A stretch of 64,000 bases of DNA from Tetrahymena thermophila SB210 (GCF_000189635.1 NW_002476484.1:62001-126000), one strand, 5' to 3'. Positions 1 to 13,608 are shown, numbered from the stretch's first letter. Notes: generated by a model from the letters alone, not told the origin. Numbers and translations are program-made.

Positions 1-2551
1 GATTCTTTTGTATATTCAAAGCAATTATGATACATTTCGATTTTTTTTCTTTAACATTAGTGGTTAAAGTGCTTAAGACCTCTTTAAATCCAGCTACTAT
101 TCTTTTTTTGAATTTCTTTGGATCATTCAGTTTTTTCATGGCTTATTTATAAGCAAGGTCATTAACTAGAGTCAAAACAAGATTATCAATGTCCTAATTC
201 GGCATGTGATCAACCCAACTAATATTTTATTAGATTCATTCAATATTATTGCAAAGTATTTTAATCAATCAAAATTACTTTCTAAGATACATGTTATTGT
301 ATTTAAAATTTTCTAAGTTATGATCTTCATTTATGTGTGGTGGGAGTTTATAAATTTAAGGAGATTCTTTATCAGATTAAACTTAAGGATTTTCAAATAA
401 GGTATCTTCTTTAAACTAATTAATTAAAATATTAGCTAAATCAAACCAAAAATTAAAAAAAAAAATTTAGATACATCTTCATCGGAGGTATTATTTTTAA
501 TTTAGTCTTACTAAAATTCTTTATCTTCTTTGGATTAAATTTTGTCTTCATCATTTGATTCATCCTCAGCGACTGTTTCAAAATGATCATCTTCATTTTA
601 TGTATCTTATTATTTTATTTTATTCTCATGCTCTTTAGCAGCTTTACTTTTTTTAAAATTCTCTTGTTCTTGAAAGATTTTCAACGAAGTTTTAATTTTT
701 GAGACCTTTTTCTTTTTTTTCTCTATCAGCTCAAAGTCAAGTTAATTTTCTGGAACCTAATTTTATTTGAATTGCTTAAAATTAATATTTCTTACAATTT
801 TATGTAATTACAGCTTTGTATTTAATCACTCTATTTTAACGTGGATGGGGAATACCTTTTTTAATTTTAAAAAGCGCTACTTCTTTAGCAATGTTTTTTA
901 AGAAGCCTAGTCTCTTTAATTTTCTTAGATACCTCTGTTTTTTTCTCTCTTGCTATTGTTGAATTAGTTATTCCTTCTGCTATTTTTCTTATAAAATAAT
1001 CAGATCTTTTTTTAAAATTAAATCATCAAGTTTTTATTAAAATGATTTCATCTTTTAACTCACTTCTTTGAGCTCTTTTTCGCTTAAAATCTCAGTATTC
1101 CATCCAGAATTCGATTTTTATTATTCCTATAGCAAAATTATCTGCTCTTATATTTGAGAGATTTAAACATCAAGGTCATTTATTTTAATGATACTTTAAT
1201 TATCTTTTAACTTTTAATTTTATTGAGTTTTACTAATAGAAGGCTATTTTTCTTATTTTTGTACTTTTAAACTTTCCAGTGATTTTTCTTTTTTATCTGG
1301 TTTCTATTACTAATTAACCAAAGATTTATTTTTTTGTTTTTTTGGATTTTTTCCAAGGACATGCACTTAAATACTGTCAATTAACTTCTCATCAGTCTAC
1401 TGCTAAACTTGATCTTTATGTTATTTTTCTTCAAGCTTTATAGGAATGATTTACTTTTCGATAATTTCACTCAAATTATAATTGATCTTCGAATAATAGC
1501 CTTACTTTTTCTGTTTTTGCTTTTCTGATTGTAAGATTACAATATTCTTTTTACCTGTTTTAGCATCTTTTAATTAATTTGCTTAGTCTTTAGTCTCTGA
1601 TTGCTTACTATTTATTTTAGGTGTTAAAAATATTTATAAGAAACAAAAAGAAACATTTTAATAAAAGTAAGTATTTACTCTTTAATGATATCATTTTGAT
1701 TGTTGTGATTTAAATTATTTGTTTGAGTATTCTTTAAATGGTTGCTTTCTTACTGTCTGTTTATTAATTTTTATTAAGATAAAAATGTAAAATGATCTAG
1801 TGATAATAATAGTGATTTAAAAATTTACACGAGCTGATAGGAGGAGCTATGATTTTGATTACTTAATTTATTTTTATTACTTCTATTTGTTACTTACTAA
1901 ATTTGTTAATTACTTTAAGAATCTTCCTTGAAATATTAATTATCCTGTCGTCTATTTTTTCTGTCAGTCTATTATTAATCTTATACTCTAAAAAAATTTA
2001 TGTATCAGCGCTCTATTTTCCTATATAAATTTTACACTGGATTATGACCATTAGCTACTTGATGTGTTTACTATGATTTAACTTCTATTTATTATTGGTT
2101 ATTGTTAGTTATTTTTTAAGGCAATATCTAATTCACTAAATCTTCCTGCTGCTCTGCATTTTATTTATTTTTCTTCTTTGATCTTCTGTTATTATTTTAA
2201 AACATTTAAAACTCCTTTATATTACATAAAGTTACCTGCTCTTTTTAACCTGAGTTGAATCATCATTTTAATCATCTTAATTTTCTTAAATATAATTGGT
2301 GTTTATAGGTACTTACACGAATTGAGGGTGGAAAACAATTTCTTCACTAGACAATTTCAGCTTCTAAATTATTAAATATGTACAATCTTAAAATAAATAT
2401 TCCAAAAACAAAATGAACAGAATACTTGTAGTAATTTTTCTCTTCTTTATTATTTTTTCAGATCTGCTATGCTTGCATCTTCTGCGCTTTAATTGCCTCC
2501 ATCTGGCTAGGCTTATGTTGCTTTTAAAATATGAATTTGCTGCTAATCCAT
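1..2551 (-). CDS. SECIS-binding protein 2-like (SBP2/SECISBP2) gene, 3' end cut by the window edge
   Basis: SBP2 binds the SECIS hairpin of selenoprotein mRNAs and lets the ribosome read UGA as selenocysteine. The last visible part (about 215 to 1) matches the SBP2 L7Ae-type RNA-binding region: FKKRIVAGFKEVLSTL followed by KSKCIIIALNIQKN corresponds to the family pattern (R)RLV.GLREV..HL..KK.KCVIISPN. Upstream lies a long low-complexity Q/N/K region and an acidic stretch. I start at ATG 2551 (MDQQQIHILKATQ). Seven introns restore one frame: 2364-2425, 2186-2235, 1988-2035, 1757-1828, 1608-1678, 757-811 and 219-278. One frame change near the 11-A run at 455-465 is unresolved: a 1-nt homopolymer length error or a 35-nt intron (477-511) would each fix it. 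The family call rests on the partial L7Ae domain; the N-terminal exons are read only from frame and splice signals. Confidence 0.72.
219..278 (-). other. 60-nt intron inside the SBP2 L7Ae-region exon pair
   Basis: On the minus strand the interval begins GTAATTTT and ends ATATTAG. It contains two in-frame TGA codons. Removing it joins the Asn-rich upstream reading (…YNNMYLR) to the WVDHMPNQD start of the L7Ae-like region without changing frame. Confidence 0.7.
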
Positions 2552-4338
2552 AGATTTTAAACCTGTTTAATATGCAGACTTTATTAAGTTAATATTGCGT
2601 TTGATATTCTAGAAGAAATATTAATAATTTTGTTGGTAAAAAAAGAAATCAGTTTAATACCTTGTTTAAATCTGATATAAATTGCATATTATTTAATACA
2701 ATTATTTTTTTAAAGTTGAAAAAATAAGGAGATAAATAAAAAATATTTTTAAGAGCCAGCAATGTAGTTATTTAAATATAAAGTGCTCAAAAAAAAATAA
2801 GCCTCTAATTTATTTAATTACTTTTATCTAGAATAGATAATTTTTTGAATGAAACCTTATAATATTATAAGGAATTTCATAGAACTGAAAGCTCACTGGG
2901 AAGTAATTTATCTTCCGAAACAAAACTTAAAATCCAAAATATTTAATTTTTACTCAAAATCTTTAGATTAATATTAGTGTTGTTTAAATCTTCCGTTTAC
3001 AAAAGTCTCTAAAAAAAGATCTTTAAAAAAAGAATTACAATCAATAAAAAGCTTTGAAAAGGATATATTTTAAATATATTTTATTTAAGACTCTCAATTT
3101 ATAAGTAATAAATAATATATTTTTGAGCTAATAATCCCACAATAAAAAACAAATATGCACAAATTTTTTAAGATTAATAAAAACTATTAAAGGAAATTTG
3201 TTTATTTTATAAAGAAAATACTTTTGGAAAAGTTTATTTTGTTAATATTTTTCAATTTTATAAAAAAATTTATATTATGCTAAACTTCAAATAATTTAGC
3301 TTAAAAAGAAACAGTACTATGAGAGAATCGCAATATAGAACTATGAATTGTTTGTTTTAAAAATTAAGAAATATGTCAGATATATAAATTAGTAAAAAAT
3401 CTATTTCATTTTAATATTTCAATATTCAACCTAATCAGAAAGCATTCACTTATATTAAATAAAAAATAAAAGGAGCTATCAAGCAAAAAAGAAAGCGAAT
3501 ATAACAAAATTTGATACATTATTCTTTTTAAATTTATTATTGTTGTAAATTGAAAAAAATTTGTTTTTTTTCTTGGGGAATATGATAAATTATTGATTGA
3601 TTAATAGAATGTTTGTTTATTATTATTATTTACTTGTTTTGTTTTGAAGGTACGCATCAAAAAATGTTATCTAGTATTTTGATTGTATTGAATTTAATTA
3701 ATAAATAGATAAGTAAATATGTAAATGTGATTGTTTGTTTGTTTTATTATTTATTTGTAAAAGTGCTTGCTTTTTTGTGATTTGGTTTTTGATTGATTAT
3801 TAATACAAATGATTTGCGTGATTTTATTAATTTAAGCTTGTTTGTTTGTTTATTTGTTTTGGTATATTCTTGATAAGATTTCACTGAAAAATATAAATTG
3901 AATATATAGAAAAATTAATAATATTCATAAAAAGAAAGAGGGAATAAAAAAAAGTAAGACAAAGTAAAAACTTTGCAATTCTTCACCTCAAAAAAGCTTA
4001 CTTTATTATCAAAAAACCCACAAATAAACGGTTTAGCAAGCTAACATTGCTTTTAAAGTAGCTCAATTAAATCTAGGAAGCAAGCTAGCTAGCAAAAAAT
4101 CTCATAATAAAGGTATCAAAATATTTATTTTTGTATTTGGAATTACATATTAGCAAAATTACAATTTTTTTACTTCTATTTTGCCTTTAAATTAATTGTG
4201 ATTTTTTTTTTTACATGAATTGCTTTTTGATTATTTAAAAAAATAATTATTTGCTTATTAATTTATTTATGAACTGTGTTTCATATATTTAGAAAAAATT
4301 AAAGACTCCACTGTGTTAGATCAAATTCATTAGGTAGC
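2552..4338. other. Intergenic, A+T rich, between divergent SBP2-like and Asn/Gln-rich genes
   Basis: No reading frame of convincing composition is present on either strand. The stretch about 3550-3870 is rich in repeated TTTG/TTTA units (TTTGTTTGTTT-type tracts). The interval is flanked by two divergent starts (2551 minus, 4339 plus), so it must hold both promoters, but I see no recognisable promoter motif. Confidence 0.6.
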
Positions 4339-7300
4339 ATGAAGCAAAAATCTTTTAAGAGTTTAAATAAATCTATTCAAGACGAGCAGAGTCAAGTCAT
4401 TTCATAGCGTGATTCAAGCTTGAATAAGATTTAAAGAAGCGAAAATAAATCGTTTAATCGCAGAGGGAGAGTATGTCTCCCTTATAAGAAGGAGAATAAT
4501 GATGATAACAAAATAAATGCTGATGGAGTATTACAAAATTTAAGAAGTAATAGTTAACCTAATAATCAAATGAAATCAACTTTGCAAACATTAAAAGATT
4601 CACAAGAATTAATTTTGAATGAAGAAGCAGATAATGCTTGTGCAGGTGTTGTTGGATAGCAGCAAATTGTAGATCAAGATTTACAATTTTTAGCAGCTAA
4701 GCCTGCATTTTAAAGCAGCTTTGGGTCATCAGTAATAGATTCTTATAATAATATTAGACCTTAAAGCATTGTATAAAATGCTTAAATCCTTGAATAAGAT
4801 CGCAGTTTTTATAATAAGAAACAAACATTATAAAATGGTAGTCAAGTCTAAGAAAATCTTAGATACAGTAGTGTTGGATAAACGAGTTAAATAAAATCAC
4901 CTAGAGGATTTATTGGTTTCTTTTAATAAAAGCCTTTAGGCACTTAAGTACGTTCTTATACAACTAATATTTCTACTAGTAATACTATTGTGCCATAACC
5001 AACGCCTTAAATATCTTCATTGAATTTGAAAAGCAAAAAGCTCCGCCCACAAAAGGTAGTGGGAAAGAAATTGCAAAGCAAATAAAATAAGTAAACAATT
5101 GAAGATAAATAAAGCGATGAAGATATTGACGACTTTAATGAGGGAACAAACAAGGATATTATTCAATGCTTAACTTAGAACTAGATCCATTAGCTACTTA
5201 CAGCTTAAATTGAAAATAATTAATCAGATGTGATGGATAACAACCATCAAACGGTAGAACACAGTTAAAAATTATCCTCAAAACAACATCGTCCTCCTTC
5301 ACTTCATAACTAAAAATCTACATCACCTCAAAACAATCAAAATTTTAATGGCAGTCTAAGCGCTTTTGAGTAGTAAAAAACTCTTCAAACAGAAAATGAT
5401 GATATTGATACTCCTTGCCAAAACTAATCATAGATTTTTGCGCTTGACAGTTGTAAATATGATTCCTCAAATGGGATGGTTAGCTCTGGTCTTAGCCAAA
5501 ACTATTCAAATTATAATGGTGTCATCTACTTATCTAAGGAAAAAGCAAATATTTCAAAAGAATATTTAGAAGGTCTTCAAGAAGTCATCGAAGACGATTT
5601 ATCAACGTAAAATTAGATAGAATAGGACTGCTTAAAACTGCAACAATAAAAAAAAGGCTACAATCAAGTTAGTACAATTGAGCAACTCATGAGTAACAAC
5701 AATAACAATAACATAATTAAAAACAATTATATGGAAGAGAAATTATCTTCAGTTAAATAGTCTCCAAAAAAAATAAGAGATGATTATAACAGCTTTGATC
5801 AAATGAGTGTTGCTAAAGATTTTGGTTTTTAAAATATAAAAATGGAATAAGATAATGAAAATAAGATGGAATTAAATAATAGATAACAAACTCAAACTCT
5901 ACTTGTGCAGTAAGAAAGTTCAAATACAAATCAAACTGAATAAAACTAAGCTTCTTAAAATTAAGAAAATAATGAAATAAATGTTCATGAAATTAACCAG
6001 AATGAGCTGTGTGCTGGTAATTTATTTATGAGTTCGCTAATTAATTTTTTAATTCATTTGATATTTACAACTTTTTTTAATAATCGATTTTTGTTGAGAT
6101 ACATAGAGAAGAGCAAGCAAAAATTGCATTTAATATAACAAAAATACAAGCAAGCAAGCAATCAAGCAAAAATTTATTTTTAATCACCAACCAACTTTTT
6201 AAGTTTTATTTCAATAATAAATAAATATAATTTGTGCAAACTTATTCAACGCACTATTATTTTTTTTTTTATTCACCCCAATTTTATTTTGTGTTAATAA
6301 TAAAAATAGAACAACAACAAGATCTTGTTACAGAACCAGACAGATAAAATTCTCCTAAATAATCCCATCAGGCTTAAAACTCCAATTCAAATAAATTGCA
6401 AATTAATTAAAAAACAAATATCTCAATTCAAAATCTAAACAACGACAGCAATATTTATGGCTCAGAATCAACAAATGATCCTAATTCAGTCAAAAAGCGC
6501 CATCTCACATCCTCGCAACTCTCATAAAAGCACTTTGCCAAATATTCTAAAAGCAGTTAGGACAATATGAAAGGCCAACAAAATAGCCTCGACAGTAATA
6601 ATAATTCGCAAGAAACTGTTAAGCTATAATCAAATTCAAAAACTTTGGTTGATTTTTCAAATTACAATTAAAGAATAATCAATAAGGAAGATGATGAAGA
6701 GCCAGAGCTCATCGAATATCAAAAACCTATTCTAAATTTCCCTCTAACTCTTTCTAACATCAACTAAAATCCATAGGATTTGGTAATAATTAACAATAAT
6801 TAAAAGAAGAGTTAATAATTACAAATTATCTCAGATTAATACTAACTTTGTGATTAATTAAATCAATATGAAAACATAAAGCAAATGAAATCGCAATAAG
6901 ATTAAACTCAGCGCGATTCATGTGATAAATTTCAATCATATCGAGATGCTTAGCTAGAGTCTAAGATTCTTTAGCAGACAGAAGAAAAAAAAGTGAGAAA
7001 AGCTTCCTTAAATCAAGGAAAGTTTGTTTAACACAAAAAAACTAATTCAAATATTCGCTTTAGTAGCACTATTGCCACCAATAATATCAATAACAACAAC
7101 AACAATAATAATCTAACTAACTCTCCAAATTTTTTGGAATAGTCCTCATTTTTTGGGGATGATACACTAAAATCAGCTACAGCCTAGAATATTTTCAATA
7201 CCAAGCATAAAGCAAGCAGGTAATTTTTCAACTACGATGACTATTAAGAGGCTTACAAAAATTAAGGATAGATCTAATCCATTTAGCTCAATAAAAATAA

Positions 7301-9034
7301 CTCCGGGTAAGAAAATGCAAATTACATTACAAATGTGAGCAATGCAGAAAAAGAAAACGTAAGATAATACGAAAATAATTAAAATACTAATTTTCAGAAA
7401 CAAAGCACTCACTTAAAAATGAATATTGCAAAGGAGCCAACTTTAAATGTTTAATAAAGTCACCCAACTTCTAACTCACCTATTAACAATACTTATTTTG
7501 CTGAAAGCAATTAGAAAGTTAATGCAAAAAATGAAGCAAAGCAAGCCAATTAGCTTTAATCTGATTAGATCAAAATAAATATAATCAACAACGATAACAA
7601 CAACATAGAAAATAGAAGCAACATCCAAGAAACAGGTTTAAAAAATAGACTTATAAAAAATGGAGACAACTCACCATCAATGTAATTTTTTTTTTATTTT
7701 ATAATAATTTTTGTGGATTTTGCTTATCTGAAAGTAAAGCAGCTTGGGAATGGTTTAATCGAATGGATAAAACTAATTACTTTATTAAAATACTTGGTAT
7801 TTAAAAAATAAGTAAAAAATACACCCAAACTCTAAATTTAAAAAAACACGCTCTGAAATATCTCAAAAAAAAAAGAAGACAAAAATAAATAAGTCAATAA
7901 ATATTTTAGAACTTTAAAAGAAAATTTTAAAAAAAGAAAATAAACCTGCTCTTGATCGATTTAAAGCGTGAATTTATTTAAACCAATTTATTATAAGATT
8001 TTAATATTAGAAATTCAAATAAAACTCTACTTGACTTCTTCCATTCAAGATAAATAAATTTGTATAATAAACACTTTAATCATAAAAAAATTGATTAATA
8101 AACACAAATAAATTTCTTACTTTTACATCCCAACGCAAAGAACTTTTGAATTAGTTTATTGTTTTTTTGACGCATCATTAATTTTTCTAAATTACGTAAT
8201 AAACAACTAAAAAGATATTTTTTTAACAATAGAAACAATAATCACACTGATTATTTAAGTTTTTGGCTAATCTTTAAGAAAAAAGCTGATGCTCAAAGGT
8301 CTTTTACTTGCAAACAATTTTGCCAAATGATATGGCCTCAAACATTAGATAGAAAGTAAAGGAGAGATAAAGAATTGGTTCTTTAGCTCTATGAAACTGA
8401 ATTCAGTAATGAAAACTCTCAGCACATAAACATCTTTGAAGCTTTGAGCCAGTACTACTATAGATTCACTCATGGTGCTTTCTATAACTAAATGGAAGAC
8501 AAAGAAAATCAATCCAGAAAAATAATAAGAGCAAACACCTAGTACAATATGAGCCAGCAAAAAAACATCGATGAAGTCAGAAAACCCTCATCTCTAATGG
8601 ATCTATTCTAAAATCACAACTCTAGCTTTGAAATAACTTTGTTTTCTCTCATACACATTTTGGCCTTTTTAAATAACTACAAAGATTTTCTTGATTAAAC
8701 CAATCGAAAGGTGCTCAAAAAATTTTAGCTTATTTACTTGCTTATAAAAATTTCAAATATAATTCTTTAGAAATTTAAACAAAACACATTTGACAAAAGT
8801 ATCTAAATTCTCAACAAAAATGTCTTAGACTTTCTCAACGATATATTTTATTTGATATTTTTAGACTCTATCCAGTATATAATTGGCTAAGAGAAACTAG
8901 AAACCCACTAAATTAATGTAAAGTTATATGATAAAGTAGAGTAAATATAATTATAATTAACTACCACTGAAGATATTATCTAATTCTTTTAAAGAAATCA
9001 AACCATATATTAAAAAACTTAACAAACTGTTTGA
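4339..9034 (+). CDS. Large Asn/Gln/Ser-rich protein of unknown function
   Basis: Reading starts at ATG 4339 (MKQKSFKSLNKSIQDEQ) and stays open, with TAA/TAG as Gln, to 6016. An intron 6017-6309 (GTAATTTA…AATAG, phase 1) leads to a second long exon to 7681. A 53-nt intron (7682-7734) leads to a short exon with AAWEWFNRMDKTNYFIKIL. The structure between about 7797 and 8286 is not resolved. A final exon from about 8287 to TGA 9034 contains FTCKQFCQMIWPQTLDRK and Leu-rich helical stretches. Most of the protein is disordered-looking: Asn, Gln, Ser and Lys rich with short acidic patches. No domain was recognised. The last exon could instead be a separate gene. Confidence 0.6.
6017..6309 (+). other. 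293-nt intron of the Asn/Gln-rich gene
   Basis: Begins GTAATTTATT and ends AAAAATAG. It sits between NQNELCA and EQQQDLVTE in phase 1. Composition shifts sharply to T-rich tracts and short direct repeats (AAGCAAGCAAGCAATCAAGC at about 6149) compared with the Asn/Gln codons on either side. Confidence 0.6.
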
Positions 9035-9958
9035 AATTCAATTGCTCATTGAGATTGCCTCTAATTTTTGATTCTCTATGATTCAAATTCATCTATTTTT
9101 CTTTAGAAGCAGCTTAGTGTGCATTGAAACCAAATAAAAAACACATTCATTCCTTAATACATAGATACATACATAAACAAACAAACATACAAATATTTCC
9201 TTGTACTAAACCAACCAATCAATGATAATAAAGAGTAAATTCAATAATATTAATATATCCTATAAACTAAAGTAATAATTAAAATAAATTATAATACTAA
9301 TAATTAACTTATAAACTAATTAATTAATCATTAAATTAATAATATAACCACTTAAATTAATTTATTCATACAAAAGAATGTAAAATAACCATATTTCAAT
9401 ATTCATCTAATTTATTGTGTAAATTTATATCAACTATGGTTTCTCAAAAATTGTCATTATTGTGCCTATAAATAAATAAATATATTTAATCTTTTGTTTT
9501 ATCTTAATCTATAAAAAAGTAATTTTGTCTTTTTAAAAACTTTTTAATTTTGTTAATTCCCTTAATTATTTTTATTAATAGCAAGCAAAATATTAAGATA
9601 TTGAAATTATTTTTTTGTAAATTTAAATATTAATCAAAAATAGCCAAAAAGATTCAAATTTTTTTTTGAAAATCAAATAAATGTTTTTAACCATTTTTTA
9701 TTGATTCTGAGTTTGAATCATTGAAAAAAAGATTTCTTTTTTAAAATATGTTCTTGAAAAATAAATCATTTTTATTTTAATATTTATATAATTTAATATA
9801 ATATTAATGTTATTATGGTGGTTAAATGATTTAAATCTGTTAAAAGCCTAAAAAATCTAGAAAAATTTGAAAAAATTGACTGTTTTTAATATACTAAAAA
9901 CAAGATTTAATTTTGTAAAAATATCTGATATTAAAAGATATTTAAATTTATTAATTAA
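9035..9958. other. Intergenic, A+T rich
   Basis: Nothing coding is seen. It holds simple runs such as TACATACATAAACAAACAAACATAC (about 9160-9190) and a TAAACCAACC decamer at about 9208 that resembles the Tetrahymena chromosome-breakage core but lacks the downstream part. Confidence 0.55.
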
Positions 9959-12900
9959 ATGACTGATCAAAATTTTATTATTGCAAAAGAAGAAGGCAAA
10001 AGTTATCTCCAAAAAAAGGAATATGAAAAAGCAATTTAATCTTACTTAAAGTGCTTGACGTTTGAGGAAATTAGCAATGAGGAATTATCAATACTAAATC
10101 TCAACATTGGTATTTGTTATATGAACAAAGGAAATTTAGAGGATTCTTACTAATTTATAGAAAAATCAATTAGCTACAATCCTAATTATTAGAAAGCGCA
10201 TTATCGCAAAATATAATGCTTATTTTAAATGGGGAAACTCCAAGAGTCTCTCAATTTGTGCAGATTTATGATCAAATAGCACCCAGAAATTTAAGATTTT
10301 TCAACTTTAATTGTAATTTTATTTTTTTACTTTCAGATTATTCTTAAATACATTATTTATTAGAAATAAATTTAGGAAAAGATATTAAAAGAGCAGAGCT
10401 AGTCTGTTTCTTGGGATTAGTTTTCAGAAGTATTAGTGAATGAAAATATTACTGAATCTTCTTTGAAAGAAACACTTTTTTAGATTTAAACCAAAATAGA
10501 ATAAAGAGGAGATCATAAGAAGATATTTGTAAGTGGTGGTTTTATTGATTAACTTCTCAAAAATTCATCAAAAGCTTGCAAAAGTAATAGCTTGTCTTTA
10601 AATTTTATTTTAAATAACATCTTCAAAATCACTGAGGAAGATAAGCACTTCTAATTGTCTTATGAATCTATTCCTTTTGCTATTTAGATATTTAAGGACA
10701 ATCTCAAAGATTTTAAAAATGAAGCTAGTTAAAAAATAGTCTTAGATTCTTTAAGGATATTGCAGTATTCAGATATTTTAGTGAGTGGTGAAAATATCCT
10801 AGATGCTATTTAAAATTCTAAATGTTAAGAAGAAATATTGTGCTCATCAATATCTATTTTATCTAGTTGGTGTTATAATAATGTTAACTATTATCTTTAG
10901 TTACTTAATTCTTAATAAAGTATTCAACCTCTTTCAGATAAATTGTAAAGCATTATGGATTGGACTGCATATAAGTTAAAATCAGCTAAAAAAGGAGATA
11001 TTCTTTACAAACAATTTTTATAGCTTTTATTCAAATTGCAATTCAAACTCAATCCATTATATTTAGATAAAAAGTATTTCTATAGAAAGGATAAGCTTGC
11101 AAAAACAGACATGATTCTAATTTAAGAAATGCTTATCTCATCTTATTAAATGGCTGTACAAAAAGTAATAGAAAACGACTTATAAAGATGCTTATTTACT
11201 ACTTATTTAAGGAAACCAACAGATATTGTTATAATAGATTGTATTCTTTCTATTTATAGTATTTTACTAAAAGAATAAAAGTTTGTTGATAAAGTCATGC
11301 AAGACATTGCCTTTTAAGATTTTAATATTTAAATCTAAAAATTTTTGTCTTCAAATCAGCAGGAGCTTACTTACATAATCAAATATGGTTTGCTTTTATT
11401 TAAAACTAACAAGTAAAAACAACTCCCAGAGCTAGTTTCATTCTTGAGAATATTTTCTTTTTCAGAAATATTTGATAAGATTTTATTCATAACAGATGAA
11501 AGTAAATCATTTTTGCACTCAATTTTAATGTTTATTAAAAGCAATTTTATTAAAAGATTAATTTTCAGAAGCTATGGAGTTTATAGGATTCATGAGTTGC
11601 TTTGATTAGTTCAAAGTCGAATTGATAGAGACAAGCAAGGGAATTTTGAAAAAGCTTAGCTTAAAAGTCAATTTTGATATCTACGAACAAGGATTAAACT
11701 GGCTCATCACTATTAGCAACCTTTGCTTTGATCAACTCAAAGACTACGAATCAAAACAAAAAGATAGATTTGGTCTTTCAGAAGATAAATTGGTTGAATT
11801 AAAATAATTCGAAGAGAAATATCGTCCTGATGAAGTGAAATAAGCTAAAGAGATATTTAGGTACAATGAAGAATACATTAAGAAAAAACAAATATCTAAA
11901 ATATTACTTGACGATGTTGGGGTTATCAAATATCTTTCTTAATATATCACAAAATCTGGTAAAAATTAATCTAATATGATTGTCACTTATTTGGCTTAGC
12001 TTTTGTCCAAGTTAATCGTCTTAAACTAAAGTTATTCAAATTAAATAGATAAAAGTTTATTTGATAAAAATCTGATTATTTACTCTTCAAGAGCTGTACA
12101 TCAAATTAGCCAATAGAAAACCAATGATTCATCTTAAATTATAATACAATTTACAACATATATCAGCAAGCTTGTCAAAGATTGCAATCCTAATATTTTT
12201 TAATACTCAGAGGTTCATATAATACTTGATGCACTTTTTAAAGGTAAATAATAATAATAATAGAATTTAAAACATTAAAATTAAATATTAACAAAGGCAT
12301 AAAAGAGAGTCAACATGAATTGCTTACGTTTGAAATACTTCTGAGCCTGGTTCAAATGACTTCTCTAGGAGAACAAACAACCACAAAATTAGTTAATACA
12401 GAGACATTGAATTTACTATAAAATTTATTGATGGAAGATAAAAATTACTATATTGTCCATGGAGCATTAGAAGTTATTAACAACATTTGTTTAAATGATA
12501 AAATGATGGAGAGAATTTGCAATATGTCAACTTTGTAAAAACTTATTTTTGCTCACTTCGACTACTGCTATGAATAACTGCTTAAATAAAAACCTGAGGA
12601 GATAAATAATAGCTACGATTAGCCTATTAAAATTATTAACACAATTTACAATATTCTTGCTATAAATGCAAGCAATTAATCCTTCAAAGAAAAGATTTTA
12701 AATCATGTATGCTCAAAACCAGATACTATAGCTATACTTCTATAAAAATACTCAAAAAATGATGGTTACATAAGAATGGAATTCCTTTATAAGTTTATTT
12801 TTATGACTGAAAGTGTGAGAGGTAAAAAATTTAGTGCTTAGGAGAAGCAAATAATTAAAAAAATGTATGAAGAAATCAAAGAATAATATAAAAAAGAATG

Positions 12901-12961
12901 CAATGGAGTAATTCCTAAAAATGACACTAGGTTTGAATATATGGATTCAGTTATTAACTGA
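9959..12961 (+). CDS. UNC-45-type TPR/UCS myosin chaperone
   Basis: UNC-45/UCS proteins fold and stabilise myosin heads, with the TPR domain binding Hsp90. Start ATG 9959; four exons split by introns 10313-10363, 11502-11568 and 12244-12296; stop TGA 12959-12961; 943 residues, close to the 930-944 of animal UNC-45. Residues about 5-115 form three TPRs (AKEEGKSYLQKKEYEKAIQSY; LNLNIGICYMNKGNLEDSY; QKAHYRKIQCLFQMGKLQES). The first intron removal creates KQIQEKILKEQ right after the TPRs, as in animal UNC-45. The remaining 800 residues are Leu/Ile-rich helical sequence, as expected for armadillo-like central and UCS domains. One canonical carboxylate-clamp position differs: a Lys replaces the Asn in the first TPR. 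The UCS identity is inferred from architecture and length; the C-terminal part is divergent. Confidence 0.72.
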
Positions 12962-13608
12962 ATGCTAATAATTCTCAATATTTTTTATTTAACCTTTTCT
13001 TAAATATATTTTATAAAGATCAAAATATATATATTTATTATTCATGTCTTTCAAATATTACTTATTTTTACCTCTAAAAATTAATTAAAAGACAGACAGA
13101 CAGACAGTTTATGAAAATTAATTTTTCTAATAAAAATTTACTTTAATAATTCGAAAGTTTAGTAAATATTTTGTCTTATTTATTTTAAACTATTTAATTT
13201 TAAGCAATAACAAAAAAATAATTGTTATATTTTGTAAAATTGTTAATTAAAGATATTTGACTAATATATAAATATTCTATCTCTTATACATAATAACTAA
13301 CATATTTTAAAAATATCATAAATAAATAACATATAGCATAAATCCTCAAATATTAGTATCAAATTTTTTTAAAACCCAAAAAAGTATTTTTTGAAAAAAA
13401 TTTTTAAATAAATAATTTTCATAGGTATTAGAATGAAGGGATAACCTTTTACCAAATAAGGGTATTTGTAAATATAAAAATATTAATAAATCTATTTATA
13501 TTTTAAGTTAATTATCATATTAATAAAAGATATTAAACAAAACATAGAATATTTTATATTCAAACAATTTTATATTTATTCATCATTTTCACCTTTTGGT
13601 TATCATTT
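12962..13608. other. Convergent intergenic gap between UNC-45-like and first LRR gene
   Basis: No gene is seen. There is a short GACAGACAGACAGACAG run at about 13092. From about 13440 onward the sequence is shared with 18230 onward, marking the left edge of the LRR-gene duplication. Confidence 0.55.

Noticed and set aside
9206-9222. TAAACCAACC decamer, breakage-site-like
   Set aside because: The downstream half (CTCTTT) is absent.
10313-10336. 24-nt version of the first UNC-45 intron (acceptor at TTTCAG)
   Set aside because: Also in frame, but the 51-nt version gives KQIQEK directly after the TPRs as in animal UNC-45 and fits the usual intron size here.
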